Assembly: GCA_030533445.1 (NCBI GenBank)
Contig: CM060076.1
Coordinates: 22,678,603 to 22,742,602, forward strand
DNA length: 64,000 nt
Direction of reading: 5' to 3'
Source: Cyprinodon diabolis
Taxonomy: Eukaryota > Chordata > Actinopteri > Cyprinodontiformes > Cyprinodontidae
Shown here piece after piece: positions 23,440 through 54,794 of the stretch. The notes beneath the pieces are model-generated. The model saw only the letters and a program-made list of their open reading frames with translations, searched no databases and was not told the DNA's origin. Position 1 is the first letter of the stretch; every line of letters starts with the position of its first letter. The position numbers were made by a program, and so were the translations under genes.

Positions 23440-24850
23440 CAGACTGGAACTCATGGGGCGTATTGTTTTAGGAACACTGGTCAGAGGGTAAAAGAAGGGT
23501 GGATGACCCTCAATACAGCCCGGTGAGAAAACTGTTATTTTAGAGGCTGCAAAATTCTTAAAACTGGATTGGAGGGCAAACTGGATCCTGGAGGTTGCAT
23601 GGGAGTTCGCCCAACCAGTCTACTTGTGATTTGTGGATCTGGAGAAGGCATTCAATCATGTCCCTTGGAGGGTCCTGTAGGGGGTACTCCGGGAGTATGG
23701 AGTACCGGGCACTTTAAAAGGGGTTGTTAGGGTTCTGTATGACCAGTGACAGAGCCAGGTCCACATTCCTGGCAGCAAGTCGCACTTTGTCACCGATTCT
23801 GTTCATAACTTTTATGGACAGAATATCTAGGCGCAGCCAATTTTGGTGGCCTTAGGATTGCATTTCTGTTATTCGCAGATGATGTGGTTCTATTGGTTTT
23901 ATCAGGGTATGATCTACAGCTCTCACTGGAGCAGCTGAATGTGAAGCGGGATGAAGATCAGTGCCTCCAAATCTGGGACCATGGTCTTGAGGCGGAAAAG
24001 GGTAGAGTGCCTTCTCCAGGTTGGGGAGGATATACTGCCTCTAGTGGAGGATTTTAAGTATCTTGGAGTCTTGTTCAAGAATGAGGGGAAGATGGAGCGG
24101 GAGATTGATAGACGGATTGGTGTGGCGTCTGTTGTGGTGAAGAGAAAACTGAGCAAAAAATCAAAGCTCTCGATTTACCAGTTGATCAACTACTCTCCTA
24201 CCCTCATCAATAGTCATGAGCTTTGGTCATGACCGAAAGAATGAGATCCCGGGATACAAGCGGCTGAAATGAGTTTTCTCCGTAGTGTGTCTGGGCTCTC
24301 CCTTAGAGATAGGGGGAGAAGCTCAGTCATCCGGGAGGGGGGGACTCAGAGTAGAGCCGCTGCTCCTCCACATCGAGAGGAGCCAGTTGAGGTGGCTTGG
24401 GCATCTGGTAAGGATGCCTCCTGGACGTGTCCCTGGTGAGGTGTTCCAGGCACGCCCCACCGGGAGGAGGCCCAGGGGGAGACCCAGGACACGCTGGAGG
24501 GACTATGTTTCTCGGCTGGCCTGGGAGCGCCTTGGGATTCCCCCGGAAGCCCAATTGGCTGAGGAGAGGGGTGTCTGGGCCTCCCTACTGAAGCTGCTAC
24601 CCCCACGACCCGACCCTGGATAAGCGGAAGATGGATTGATGGATGGAGGGCCAACTGGATAAGGGCCCTAAACATAGAGACATAGCTACAAGTATTTTCC
24701 TACTTTGAGGGACCAGCCAAGATCCTGACCTTAATCCAATTGAGAATCTGTTGCAAGAAATGATTGATGAACACTACATATGTTCTCCATCTCATCTGAC
24801 TGAGCTTTTGGCTTTTTTAAAAAGAATAAGCCGGCAGTGCACCAAACAAA
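23440..24850 (+). mobile_element. Tc1-like relic split by a LINE
   Basis: The left part (23440-23586) carries AGAGGCTGCAAAATTCTTAAA. The right part (24645-24850) carries CCCTAAACATAGAGA and encodes DPDLNPIENLLQEMIDEH with the PDLNPIEN motif, whose Glu is the third catalytic residue of Tc1-like DDE transposases. The two parts are colinear once the LINE at 23587-24644 is removed. The gene is dead, with many stops. Confidence 0.68.
23587..24644 (+). mobile_element. 5'-truncated Rex3/RTE-like LINE
   Basis: Frames read FVDLEKAFNHVPW and REYGVPGTLKGVVRVLYDQ (RT fingers/palm), a decayed ADDVV region, MVLRRKRVECLLQVGE, DFKYLGVLFKNEGKMEREID, then RSQLRWLGHLVRMPPGRVPG, GRRPRGRPRTRWRDYVSRLAWERLG and a PPRPDPG end with a GATGGATTGATGGATG tail. 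It is flanked by 16-bp direct repeats GGAGGGCAAACTGGAT (23571-23586) and GGAGGGCCAACTGGAT (24645-24660), a target-site duplication. Frameshifts and stops show it is inactive. Family naming (Rex3-like) rests on memory of fish elements. Confidence 0.8.
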
Positions 24851-24989
24851 CAGATTCAACAGATTGTTGAATTGTATGAGTGTAAGGGGGTGGTGGGGGT
24901 TAAAGCTACACATTTCTTTATTTGATGCCTGCCACGCCCAGTTTGCATGCAACTGGATCAAAACTTTCACACACCCATGAGAATAAGCC

Positions 24990-27540
24990 CTGAACCATGT
25001 GCTCTGAAGTGGGGCCAGTGAATTGTGGTGTGTCTAACTCTTGGCCAGATTTAAGTCTGATGATGTGGATTTGGGAAGCCGCTCCATGTAGCTCTAACTG
25101 CTGGATGTAGCAGCTTCCTGGGGCCCTCAGTCGTTATATACTTATTATTTCTGCTCCACACAGGAAGGTTCGGATGTTATATACTCAAGTACAGATAATA
25201 TTTCAGATGTCCAACATCAAACTCACCATCTTTGGAAGGGTACAAGAATATCTGAGAGTCATAGGTTGCCCAATTCCCCTGCTTTTAAACAGATTTGGTA
25301 GGTGACTGGCTTGAAGATGGCCTCTTTATTGTAGCCCTGACCTAATTTTTTTTTTTATAGATCGTTATTGGTTAACAACTGTGAGACATATGGAGTTTTA
25401 TAATTAGGACTTTAATGGAAAAAATAACAGTAAAATCCTACCTACCAGCTTCATGCCTGAGCAGTTACAATCCTTCATGAATGGCTTCCTAGGTCAGCTT
25501 CAAATAGTTTACCCATCATCTGCTTTTCATGAATGGGAAAAAAAAATGTTTTCTTTACACACTAATATTTTAAATATCAAATTTAAAGTTTGAGCTTCTA
25601 TTCATATCTAAATCTAACCTAAATCTAAATCGTTTTAAATGATCGTTTTAAATTCTGTGCAGAATAATTAGTTTAAAGATTGATCACTGTGGGTAACTTT
25701 TGAACTAAAAGGACTCTTTTGAGACAGGAAATTCAGCCATAAATCAGATCCCTGGTTTTACTGCACATGCTATGAACAAAAACAACCCCCCTCTCCCCCA
25801 AAAAACCCCAACAGTAATCCTACAGGACAGGGATGGCACCCTTTTTTTTCTTTCCGTTTTTTGTTTTTTTTAGGTATCCCCAGATTTAATGGCTCATTTA
25901 GCGGTGAGCCATAATTGTACATATAAAAATGCATCATGGCACCCTAAAGGGTAAACAAGTGGAAGTTAACATCAGGGGTAAAAGAATGCAAAGTGGGCTT
26001 TCAGATCTAAATAAATAAGTCCTAAAAATATAACCTTGTAAACTTTATCCAGCCAAAGTTTAAGCGTGCTTTGGAATGAAAAGCAATCATCAGTTTAATT
26101 ACCAGACTTGTTTTTATCTTTCTGTCGTCTGAAAGGGCTCTAAAGGAATGAGTCGACATTAACATTGCAGAGAATGAACAAGCAAAGTCGTTTTTCTCTC
26201 AGAAACTTAAAACCTGCTTCTGAACTAGCATTTGTTCTCCTAGCTACTGCAAGGCTCCATTAGATTACAGCGAGCCTCATCCAAACGTCTCCTTTCACCA
26301 GGGCGACCAACCTTGCCAATATATTGTAGCTCTTCATTACCCGATTCAAGCCACTGTGCTAATCACTGCAGCCCCTTCAAAACAGCTCTTTATTTAACAA
26401 CACTGGTGTTTCCCTGCAGAGGCAGGTACTGTGGTGAGAAAGGTGAAAGGCCAGAAGAAAGAGAGGAGAGGAAAAAGGAAAGGGAACAGAAAAGGAAACA
26501 ATAGTTAAGGATCAGGTGAGGAGGTGGAGCTGGCAGCATCGTGGTTCAGTAAGCTGGCTCATACCAGTGTCAGAATAGGTTAGAAAGACTCAATGCAACA
26601 TTGTGTGTTTGACCTTTTTGTTACAGCTTTATGAATATTTCAGAGGATACACATCATCACTGCAGTGCAACAGCGCCTCCCGGTGACAATACAAGCACAT
26701 ATAGACACGATTCTTCATTCAGTTTAAAATAACGTAAAATATCAACACTGAACTCCTTCACCAAATGTAAACATAAGTCTGAAGAGCTCCTTTTAACAAA
26801 TGCATATAAAAAGAACATAAAAATCAGGTTCAATACAACTGAAATTGCTCTGGTAAAAGGATTCATGAATTCTTTAAAATTAAAATATGGATTTTAAAAT
26901 ACAAAAAATGATCCCTTGACTGAAGGAAAATGAACTAGCAGATGCAAACCCCAAGCCTTACTTGTAAATTAAGAAAGTGTTTCCTTTTCTCATTTATATT
27001 ATTTATATTTGTCAATAGCACTATTTGTAGTTTTGGTTTAATAATTCAAACCAAAATAATAATCATGTAGTTAACATAAAAGAAGTAAAAGGTGCATTTT
27101 ACAATCCTTCCCCTGAGAATAGAAAATATTAACCTGTGGCTACCCAGCTCTTTGGTACTATTTTGTAAGTTTTAAATGTGCAAGTAGCAAACAAGGCATT
27201 CTTTACTTTTGGCTTGTTCTGAATGGTAGTTTCTGTTGAATAAATTTTACTTGGTGCTTTTTTTAAAAAGGTCTCAATGCTGTGCTCTAGCTAGGCCTCT
27301 TGAGTCCACAATGATAAGTTTAATACCTAATAAAATTCCTAAAAAAATAAATTTTCCTTCCTATAAACAAGCATTTTAAACCTTACACCCTTTAGATGCA
27401 CTTTATCACAGGAGATTGTAAGATTAGATTGTTCTTTGTGCATTGGAAGTCTGAACAGGACATGCTGGAACAGTCTGTGAATAGATCTAGGAGAGTATCA
27501 GAATGATTTGAGGGCATCTTTGTTCAAAGGTGTGACATTG
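24990..27540. other. Intergenic stretch and tmem63-like 3' flank
   Basis: No further gene is recognised. A purine-rich GAAAGAGAGGAGAGGAAAAAGG tract-like region lies near 26455-26500. The right end is likely the 3' UTR of the minus-strand TMEM63-like gene, though no convincing minus-strand poly(A) signal was picked out. Confidence 0.45.
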
Positions 27541-27554
27541 TAGAGTTCATGGCA

Positions 27555-46960
<19,406 letters not shown>

Positions 46961-47384
46961 CGCTGGAGCAAGGCCAGCTGTATATCTGTAGAGAATAAAA
47001 GAAAAAAAAACCCAACTAATTAATTAATTAATCTCAAAGAGGTATAATGAAAATGAAAATAATAAAAACACAACTGTAGCCGTAGATTTCTAGGAATCAG
47101 TGCTTCATTATACTTCACAATTTAGGGAAAACATACATTTTTCAACACCATACTAAAAACCAGGGCATGAAATTGGTGAAACCTACCTGAATGTTAGCGG
47201 GTAACCAAAAACAACAAAATACAAAGCAAGGGTTGAGTTGTTGTCCAATTAGGTAACCTATTGTTTATTAAGCAGGACCTGCTGTTCTCTTTAATTTCTT
47301 AGAAAATGTGGCAAAAACGTGGCTTTTTTTTTAACTGTTACAAAAGTTAAACCCATTATTAGTGTGCAGCTGTCAATAATCAAA

Positions 47385-47443
47385 ATGGATGGATGGATGG
47401 ATGGATGGATGGATGGATGGATGGATGGATGGATGGATGGATG
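47385..47443. repeat. (GGAT)n microsatellite
   Basis: Uninterrupted GGAT tetranucleotide repeat, about 14 units. Confidence 0.95.
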
Positions 47444-47699
47444 AGTTTAAGTTGGGGAACACTGATTACAAATCAGACATGCCCATATATAAATATATTA
47501 AGTCAGTTAGCAATAATTTAAAAGGTTGGTACGTCAGTTAGTTAGTTTATTCTAGGAATAAACCCACTCCTCTTTACTTTCTAAGCAGACTATGTGCTCA
47601 CAATTGCTCTCAGTGTCATTAGTCTGAAATGGTCACAATAGAGAGAGGAGGGTCAGCAAAAAGAGAAAAATATCTATTGCATAAAAGTGACTTGAGACT

Positions 47700-47990
47700 G
47701 AGATGCTGCAGCAAATTTTATTGCTTCTCTTCCTAATTCTATCTCAAAATTTTGCTTTTTACATTTTTCAAATTTTTATTACCATAATACAAGGAGCAGA
47801 GGCAAGGTGAATAAAGAATATTAGCAGCTGAGAAGAAATCAGATCCATGGCTTAATATTATCAGCTAAATACCACTGCATTTTTTACTCTTCCTAATGCT
47901 ATTTCAAAATGTTGTTTTCCATTTTGTCTCTAATATTTACTAACATAGCATACAGAGCAGAATCAGGGAGGAGATGGACCAGAGGCAAGC
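47700..47990. repeat. Diverged direct repeat, period about 165 bp
   Basis: CTTCCTAAT.CTAT.TCAAAAT.TTG, then TTTTTATTAC/ATATTTACTA..ATA.CA and GGAGCAGAG/AGAGCAGAA recur in the same order about 165 bp apart. Confidence 0.4.
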
Positions 47991-49702
47991 AGCCGGGAGA
48001 ACGATGTAGGGTCTTTACAGATAAGGAGAAACAATAACTTTCTGAGAACATCTATTGCAGAGAGAAACCAGGCAGGTATTAGGAAACGATTCTCACTGAT
48101 ATTTTACAGGAAAGATTAACTTGAATGCAAGAGACTGATAAATCATTCTGAAAAATGTGTCTTTATTTCTGAGATGATGGCCATGGCCCTGGAAATATGG
48201 TTTGGATTCTATCAATTCCGTTATTGTTGTTATGATTATTTATCTAAATGTTATAGATATTAGACTTGTCTTGAAAATAAAAATATTAATATGTACAAAT
48301 GTAAAAATACCATTTTAAATTTATGTAATGTAAAAATAAAAAATAAGAAGAGAGTTTAATCTTGATGCAGAAAAACAACAAAAATAAATCAGTTAAACAT
48401 GTAATTAGATCTTCATGCATTATTTATCTCATTTTCTAGTTTAGATTCTGGTCACACCAGGTCAGATACAGTTTTCATGAACTAGATCTAGTCATAAATG
48501 AGATTAACTTAGATAATAACCCAACAGCATTTTAATGGGAAATCTTTGCAATTTCAAGAATCATTCAAAAGAATTTTCTGAGTCTCTCATTCTTATTGTA
48601 CACTCAAGAAAATTTTGGCTGGTAAATAAACCACTGTTGCGATGGATGGTGACCAAGAAACTTAACTTCAGGCCCTGCTAACAACTAGTGATAGTTAAAC
48701 ACATAGTTTGATAAAACACTTTTTTTTATTTGCTTGCCTACTAGAATTAAAATCAAATGTTTGACTATGTTGTCCGTTATACTGTACCTTTAACACAAAG
48801 CAAGTGTTAAGAAACCTTTGAGGTTAACTGAACTAAGCTTTCCAACAGTTCTTGCAATGGCTGTAAGATTTATGTTTTGTAAGTTAACATTTTAACAATC
48901 ATTAAATAATTAATGAAAATCTTACTACCGATAGTGTACTCTATACAGAAACAATAGTAGGTGGATGTTACTAAGGACCTAGATGTTGCTGTTGTTTCTT
49001 ATTCACCTTCTTTTTTTACTTAATATAGAGCCATTTTTTGATAAAGAGCTTTTTAATTTGTGCATTTTGTTTTGCTAAGCATATTTTATTCCTGCAGTGC
49101 ATCTGTCATTGTGGCTTGCTTGCAATGAAAGACATTTTTATCTTGAGCTGAAGGCCATCAATCCGACTGTTGTATGCCCACATTTAACCACATTTAGACT
49201 CTTGCATGATGAACTTTATAAAGTTGTCCTTAGGCTTACAATTTCCAGCAGCAGCTTGCCGGAGATATTTCTAAGATAAAAAACACTCTAGAGTTTCCTG
49301 TTTTTCAACATTGTTTAATCCTTTAATTCAGGTTCTAGAAATAGCTTGGTAAGTAACACTGAGGTATGTCAAGGCCCAAACATGTAATGGATTCAGAAAC
49401 TCTATGAACCTAAACCATGCCTATAGAGAGTTCAAGATAAGTCCTGGAACTACTATAAAATAAACTGAATTGAATTGAATTGAATACTGCCGTTTTCTCA
49501 AGCTCCCAGGGTTACGATAGTTTACTTTGCTTAAAGCACAAACAAATATTACTATGTAGACATTCTCCTGGTCTTAATTGCTTCTATTTTGAAACTGCAG
49601 TTGGTAAGCTACATCTGTTAACCAAAACTACAGGGTCAGCGCACATGGGAACACTAATGAAATAGCTAATACAACCTATTTATACTACTGAGTATAATAA
49701 AT

Positions 49703-49793
<91 letters not shown>

Positions 49794-49794
49794 C
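49703..49794. repeat. (AT)n(GT)n microsatellite
   Basis: About 80 bp of AT dinucleotides followed by a short GT run. Confidence 0.95.
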
Positions 49795-49839
49795 ATTATA
49801 TTCTTCTCCATTGGTGCTTGAAAACAACTTACTGAAGCA

Positions 49840-50330
49840 GGGTTTCTCCAACACCATGCATGAAGCCATTGCTGCACCCTAAATGCACCAGGGAGCGTTA
49901 TCACAGATTCTTCCTCCCAGCAGCTATAAGACTTAACCATCACTGTTCCCAACAACCTCAAGAAGTTCTCACATTCATACTAATTTTTGCTGTTTCTGTC
50001 TCAGTGATAACATAACTTGCTGCTTTTTTTTTTTTTTTTTGCACATCTCTTGTATTGCTACTATTTTCACATATCCATTACTGTAAAATTGTTTACAGCT
50101 GTTTATTGATTATTTATTCTCCAGATACAAAGTATTTATATTGTAAAACCCTGTAAAGTAAAGCATTTCATTTGTTTATTTTCTTAACTCACTTATTCTC
50201 TTATTTTTATACAGATTTATAAGGTCCACATTGTGTGACCACTTATGTTTTGCTGCTGCTGTAACACCACAAATTTCCCACTGTGGGACAATTTGAGTCC
50301 ATTCGTTCAAATAATAAATACGGAGTGTAA
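49840..50330 (+). mobile_element. Rex1/CR1-like LINE 3' fragment
   Basis: GAGCGTTATCACAGATTCTTC reads ERYHRFFLPAAIR, the C-terminal RT block of Rex1/CR1-type LINEs. It is followed by a T-rich 3' UTR and the tail TTCCCACTGTGGGACAATTT. Strongly 5'-truncated. Confidence 0.6.
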
Positions 50331-50442
50331 CATCAACTGTGATAATCCATGTGTAACATGTAACATGTACGTTTTACAAACTAATATGTACAGCTGTTAA
50401 ACTTCTTAATCCTTGCATGCATAGAGCTTTCATACTGCAGAC

Positions 50443-51137
50443 CAGAGGCGTAGCCAGAACATTTTATAAGGGTGGCCAGGCAATAACTAATGTACACTGA
50501 GGGGTGGCCGAAAGCAGTTACACTGTTCCAACAGGAAAATTAACAAGCAAAAATCCATATTTAAAAAAAAATAATAAAGACAAACTATACTTTCCCACAG
50601 CCCTTTCTAACAAATAGAGAAAAATGTTCAAACATCCATGCTTTCTAGATAAAAGGTATAGTGGATAATATACTTTCAGGTTTGAGTTTTGGCCGAACAT
50701 TGCTTACCTACTTTGATCAGTAATCATTATGCATAAAACTGTTATTTAAAAATACTAAAATCTAGATAAATTGATTATTTAATATGTTTTTATTAAAACA
50801 GCTATTTATCTATGATTTCACTGAACACTCCTAAGTTACTTGCAGAGACATTTTCTCTTTACCCCATAAAACAAAATCTATTTCTAATGAGCATGCATTC
50901 TGTACTTATAATCTTTAATGTTAATATATTGATGTGTAGAATAACCACAGTGATGTGTGTGTGTGTAAAGTAATTGTTAATATATAAGAAATGTTTTGAA
51001 TATTCTACTTGAGAGTATTACTGCTGCCACCATCTGTATTAGAGGGAAATAAAGGGTAGGGGTTGCCACAGTGGGAGGCCAATGATTGGATAAGGGTGAC
51101 CATGGCCACCCCTGGCCCCCATCTAGCTCCGCCCCTG
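50443..51137 (+). mobile_element. Non-autonomous hAT-like element (695 bp)
   Basis: Left end CAGAGGCGTAGCCAGAAC and right-end reverse complement CAGGGGCGGAGCTAGATG are matched termini, each followed by a GGGTGGCC block. Flanks CTGCAGAC (50435-50442) and CTGCAGAT (51138-51145) form an 8-bp target duplication with one mismatch. It is AT-rich inside with no transposase. A sister copy lies at 8327-8870. Confidence 0.72.
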
Positions 51138-51674
51138 CTGCAGATAAGGATTTCTATAGGCAAGTTTGCGGATTATTCGTTTATTTTGAATTGCCTTCAT
51201 GTGCAGCATCAATTCGAGCTGCGGATCGTTGAGAAGTAGATAACCTTACAGATCAAACGATCAAACATCCTGCTGACACTCAGGGACAGAGCAGCTTGTG
51301 TACTCAACGTCTGCAAGTAATCAACCACAGACACGCCCTTCTTTTCTCCAAAATAGACGAAGTCAATAGGAAACAAGACTTGACAGTGGTGAAGAACAAC
51401 AAACCTGCATTTCTTAATCACATCTGATAATCATTTTAACTAACAGGTTCGACTCCCGTCTCAAAGCATGGGGAAATGTGTCAATCAACAGCTGTTATGT
51501 ACTTTCTGACACGTCACTGAACGACCGTTAAAGATGTCAAAGTATTAACAATAACCGCGCTGATAGTCACTTAAACTCCTAAAACAGTGGGTTATTTAAC
51601 AAACTAAATTAGAAACACAATAACGGAAGTTCCCCAAGAAGTTTTCTATTTAGACAAATAATCCATTTACTTAC

Positions 51675-51880
51675 CTCCAAAAACACCGCACGTCAAATTC
51701 AGGATTAAAGCCACGGATGAAACTGGATTTCTTTAATTGCCAATCGATTAAATCACACGGAAAAGCCCATGTTTTACAGCCCCTATTTCTATGGAAAGTA
51801 TATTTCCTGTTACCGTAAATAACCGAAGTGTGCGGGACTCCTTCCCTCGCTGTTCCGCACATGCGCAGATGCAGCGAACT
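51675..51880 (-). promoter_or_regulatory. Likely untranslated exon 1 and promoter of the TMEM63-like gene
   Basis: Minus-strand sequence ends in the donor GTAAGT at 51674-51669. Just upstream is CTGCGCATGTGC (51857-51868), close to the NRF1 site, in a locally CpG-richer region. No TATA box is obvious. The transcription start is estimated only. Confidence 0.5.
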
Positions 51881-52126
51881 TACTGATCTTCAGTCTCGTG
51901 CTCGCTGCTCGCCCCTCCTCGAGCCGCCCTAGATTGACCTGACAAGGTGGTACTTGAAAGAGCTGTGTGCACAAGTTACTGTTTTCACTGCTGTAAATGG
52001 AATTTACAAAGTTGTAAAAACATGACACCGACAAGAAAGAACCACTGAGATAGATAAAGGAGCACAGGAGTGCATTTTATTTAGAAAAGAAGAAGAGAAA
52101 TCATCACCACAGGCATTTCTTAAAGG

Positions 52127-52220
<94 letters not shown>
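52127..52220. repeat. (GATA)n microsatellite split by a hAT
   Basis: GATA repeat of about 23 units that resumes as GATAGATAGATGGATAG after 53541. Confidence 0.95.
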
Positions 52221-53541
52221 CAGTGGCGGCCGGCCCATAGGGGGCGCTGGGGCACCGCCCTCCCTGATAAGAAGAGAGAAACGTAAAATATATTTTTAGA
52301 AATTAACTCATAAATGTCAGTTTTACTCTCTAGAGTGTGTACCTATAAGCAAAACAAATTATATAAACTACATTTCTCTATCTACTGTCATTAATTTTTG
52401 GATTTCCACAGACAGACTCCTACCGTCTCTGTTCTGGGGGCTGTGATCAGACAGCCCCACATTTGCAGAGAATCTGTCAATCATGTACTATTGCTAGGTG
52501 AATTTAATGGCCAATCAGCGTCTCAGAACTTTATGGTCTTGGGGCGCTGAAAATACTGCGCTTTAAAAGGCTTCTGAACCCAAGCGCAGGTGCAGACAAT
52601 TAGAGGGACGATGGCGAACGTAACGAACGAGATGCAGCTTCCACCAAATTCGGTGAGATCCTTATTTATCTACCCGTTTGCCAGAAGAACATCCATGTTG
52701 TAGGGTAGGAAAATTTCATGTCATGGTTATTGTGACTGTGACGAATCCACATCCTCTAACTTTGCGCGCCACACACACATTCCTGTTATACTGTGTTTGT
52801 GAGGACCAATACGCTCGCGCTGAGCCCAGTAGCTCCATTAACTTAAAACACACAAGCTGTCCTGGTTACCTGCTGGCGTATTGAGGGTGCACACTTAATA
52901 TTTCAGTGGGGTTAGCCGTGTGTGTGTGGGTGTGGGGGGGGGGGGGGGGTGTACCTGTTTATGCTACGGACTTGTCATCTTCAGTCTGGCTGCGTCTTTG
53001 CTGGGTTCAAACCCAGTTTGGTGTAATTGAATAAGTCAATGAATCTGTGTAAAATAATTAAGTTGTAAAAATTATTTGTTTTTGTACATCAATTGTTTGT
53101 GGAGGTAATATATGGACAAAACTGATTAATGAGAACAAATCAGAAATAAGAGAGCCTGTAGGGGCTTAAACTATTTAATGAGGGCTGTGGGAAGAAGAGC
53201 GGCCATTTCTGTTTTCTGTTTCTTTGTTACATTGCTGGTAACTGGAGGGAGGCTGAGGCCCAGAGGATCTTGTATATGTTTAGTTTCTTTTGCACCCTGT
53301 TTTGATTTTTTGAGCACAATAAATCACCAACACCGGTAACCCGACTGAGCCTGTATTCTTGGAGGCCAAAGAACCCCGTCACAGTGACCCAAATTACTGT
53401 TATTATATAGTAAATTAAATCATTACTGTTAAATTGTATGTATTGTCCAATTGTTTATTTGAATTCTTATTCCGGATTAGTTGGAGACATACACTAGGCT
53501 ATATCAGCCCCACCAAAAATATTTTTCACCAGCCGCAACTG
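52221..53541 (+). mobile_element. hAT element inserted in (GATA)n (1321 bp)
   Basis: Left end CAGTGGCGGCCGGCC, right end reverse complement CAGTTGCGGCTGGTG. Both flanks are ATAGATAG (52213-52220 and 53542-53549), an apparent 8-bp target duplication within the GATA array. An ATG at about 52611 opens MANVTNEMQLPPNS followed by a donor-like GTGAGA, perhaps the first exon of a lost transposase. A segment near 53150-53385 ending AATAAA..CCCCGTCACA looks LTR-like, but I could not match its ends. Confidence 0.72.
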
Positions 53542-54239
53542 ATAGATAGATGGATAGAGATGTTGCCCAATGTGTGATAACACTGAATGTTCAGATGAGG
53601 GCAGTAGTTACTTTAGCAAAATACAGAATCTGAATTGGAAAGTCTTGTGTTGCATCATCTTAAGTTTTTTTTTTTTGTTGCTGTTGTTTGTGTGTCTGTG
53701 TGTGTGTGTGACAATAGCGTAAATATCAGTAAGCCCTTTTAGGGCTCCCCGACCTGTTAGGTGCCCTGTCACTAACTCCTGATAGGTCCCCTATGCAATT
53801 GTGGACCAGGACAGGCATCCCCAAAGTCGGTCCTCGAGGGCCGCTGTCCTGCAGGTTTTAGAGGTTTCCCTGCTCTAGCACAGCTGATTTACATTGAAAG
53901 GTGATTAACAGACTGTTGCTAAACTGCAATCATCAGAATCAGCTGTGCTAAAGCAGACAAACCTCTGATCTGCAGGAAAACTATTTAAAATTCCTATTTT
54001 ACCTACCTGAACTTAGTGTGTCTGACCGCAGCGTATTTATACCGCAACACATGGCAGAATTCACCATGATGGTGAGCCGTTTAAACATCAAAGCAGACAG
54101 TGGTACTTTTAATTACTATGTTAATAACTGTGTATATTTCATTAGACGGTTGGTAAATAATACACTCATATAATATGTTTCAAACCACAATAAAGATCTT
54201 AAAAGAACAATGTATTTGAGTATTTTATTTTTTACACTA

Positions 54240-54668
54240 TGACTTGGAATTATGGGTAATCCAGAGTGTAGATTAAAAGCATAACCGTTACGTACAATGT
54301 GTTAGCGACTATGGATACCAAAAAGAGGTATTTAAACGGATTCTGGAAAAGAAAAAGCAAAGAAGAGCTGCTGGAAGAATGGAAAAAACTTCCCAAAATA
54401 AATATGTTCTTTCAAAGAACTGAAGAGGGAGAGGTTGCTGCTGCAGTGAGAGAAGATTGCAACCAGGAGATGAATGGAGAGAGCGAGGGTGAGGACGGGG
54501 GCTGTTGAGGTCAAGGTAGCCCGATAAGATTAATTTTACAGCAGAATATACTAAAGTAAATCCATGTCTAGTGAAGGTGAAGAATGGGGGGGATGGGGTG
54601 TTGTACTTTATATGGGGCCCACCCAGATAATGTTGCTTACGGGCCTATTATTGCATCGTTACGCCATT
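54240..54668 (+). mobile_element. Second hAT fragment with transposase N-terminus
   Basis: ATG at about 54311 opens MDTKKRYLNGFWKRKSKEEL, then LPKINMFFQR and an acidic stretch. This is the basic/acidic leader of ZMYM-type hAT transposases. The right end, read in reverse, is CAATGGCGTAACGATG, a typical terminal repeat. The body between is deleted and the left terminus is not clear. Confidence 0.5.
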
Positions 54669-54671
54669 GGT

Positions 54672-54794
54672 GAGTGTATATACATTTTGAGTTGGTTATT
54701 TGGAGCTGAACGTAAAGATCAAAAGTGGAAACCTTCACAGGTTTTCTTTTGCTGGAGTTTCACTTTGCCTGTTTCCTGCATGTTGTTTCTTTAA
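54672..54794 (+). pseudogene. Relic of a class C GPCR (TM2-TM3 region)
   Basis: In one frame the sequence reads YILSWLFGAERKDQKWKPSQ, then VFFCWSFTLPVSCML and a stop. It lines up with the receptor at 61547-62508, which has FGSVVIFGGKPNDWQCKTRQ then VLFGLSFTLSVSCIL. The Cys-Lys-Thr-Arg motif is changed. It is cut on the left by the hAT terminus (54668) and on the right by a dispersed repeat (54795). Confidence 0.6.

Larger units (their letters stand above)
46985..51675 (-). other. First intron of the TMEM63-like gene (5' UTR)
   Basis: The first coding exon starts at an acceptor (CTACAG, exon from 46985), with ATG at 46958-46960. A strong donor GGAG/GTAAGT at 51675 marks an untranslated exon 1. 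Inside are a (GGAT)n microsatellite, a diverged direct repeat (47700-47990), an (AT)n run, a LINE 3' end and a hAT MITE. No other gene is recognised. Confidence 0.65.

Noticed and set aside
9427..27554. VEGFA exons expected from human synteny
   Set aside because: No cystine-knot growth factor pattern was recognised in any frame.
52127..52220. Possible CRISPR-like regular array
   Set aside because: It is a simple GATA microsatellite with no spacers; the organism is a vertebrate.
53150..53385. Third solo LTR
   Set aside because: The end CCCCGTCACA and an AATAAA look LTR-like, but no matching 5' end or target duplication was found.
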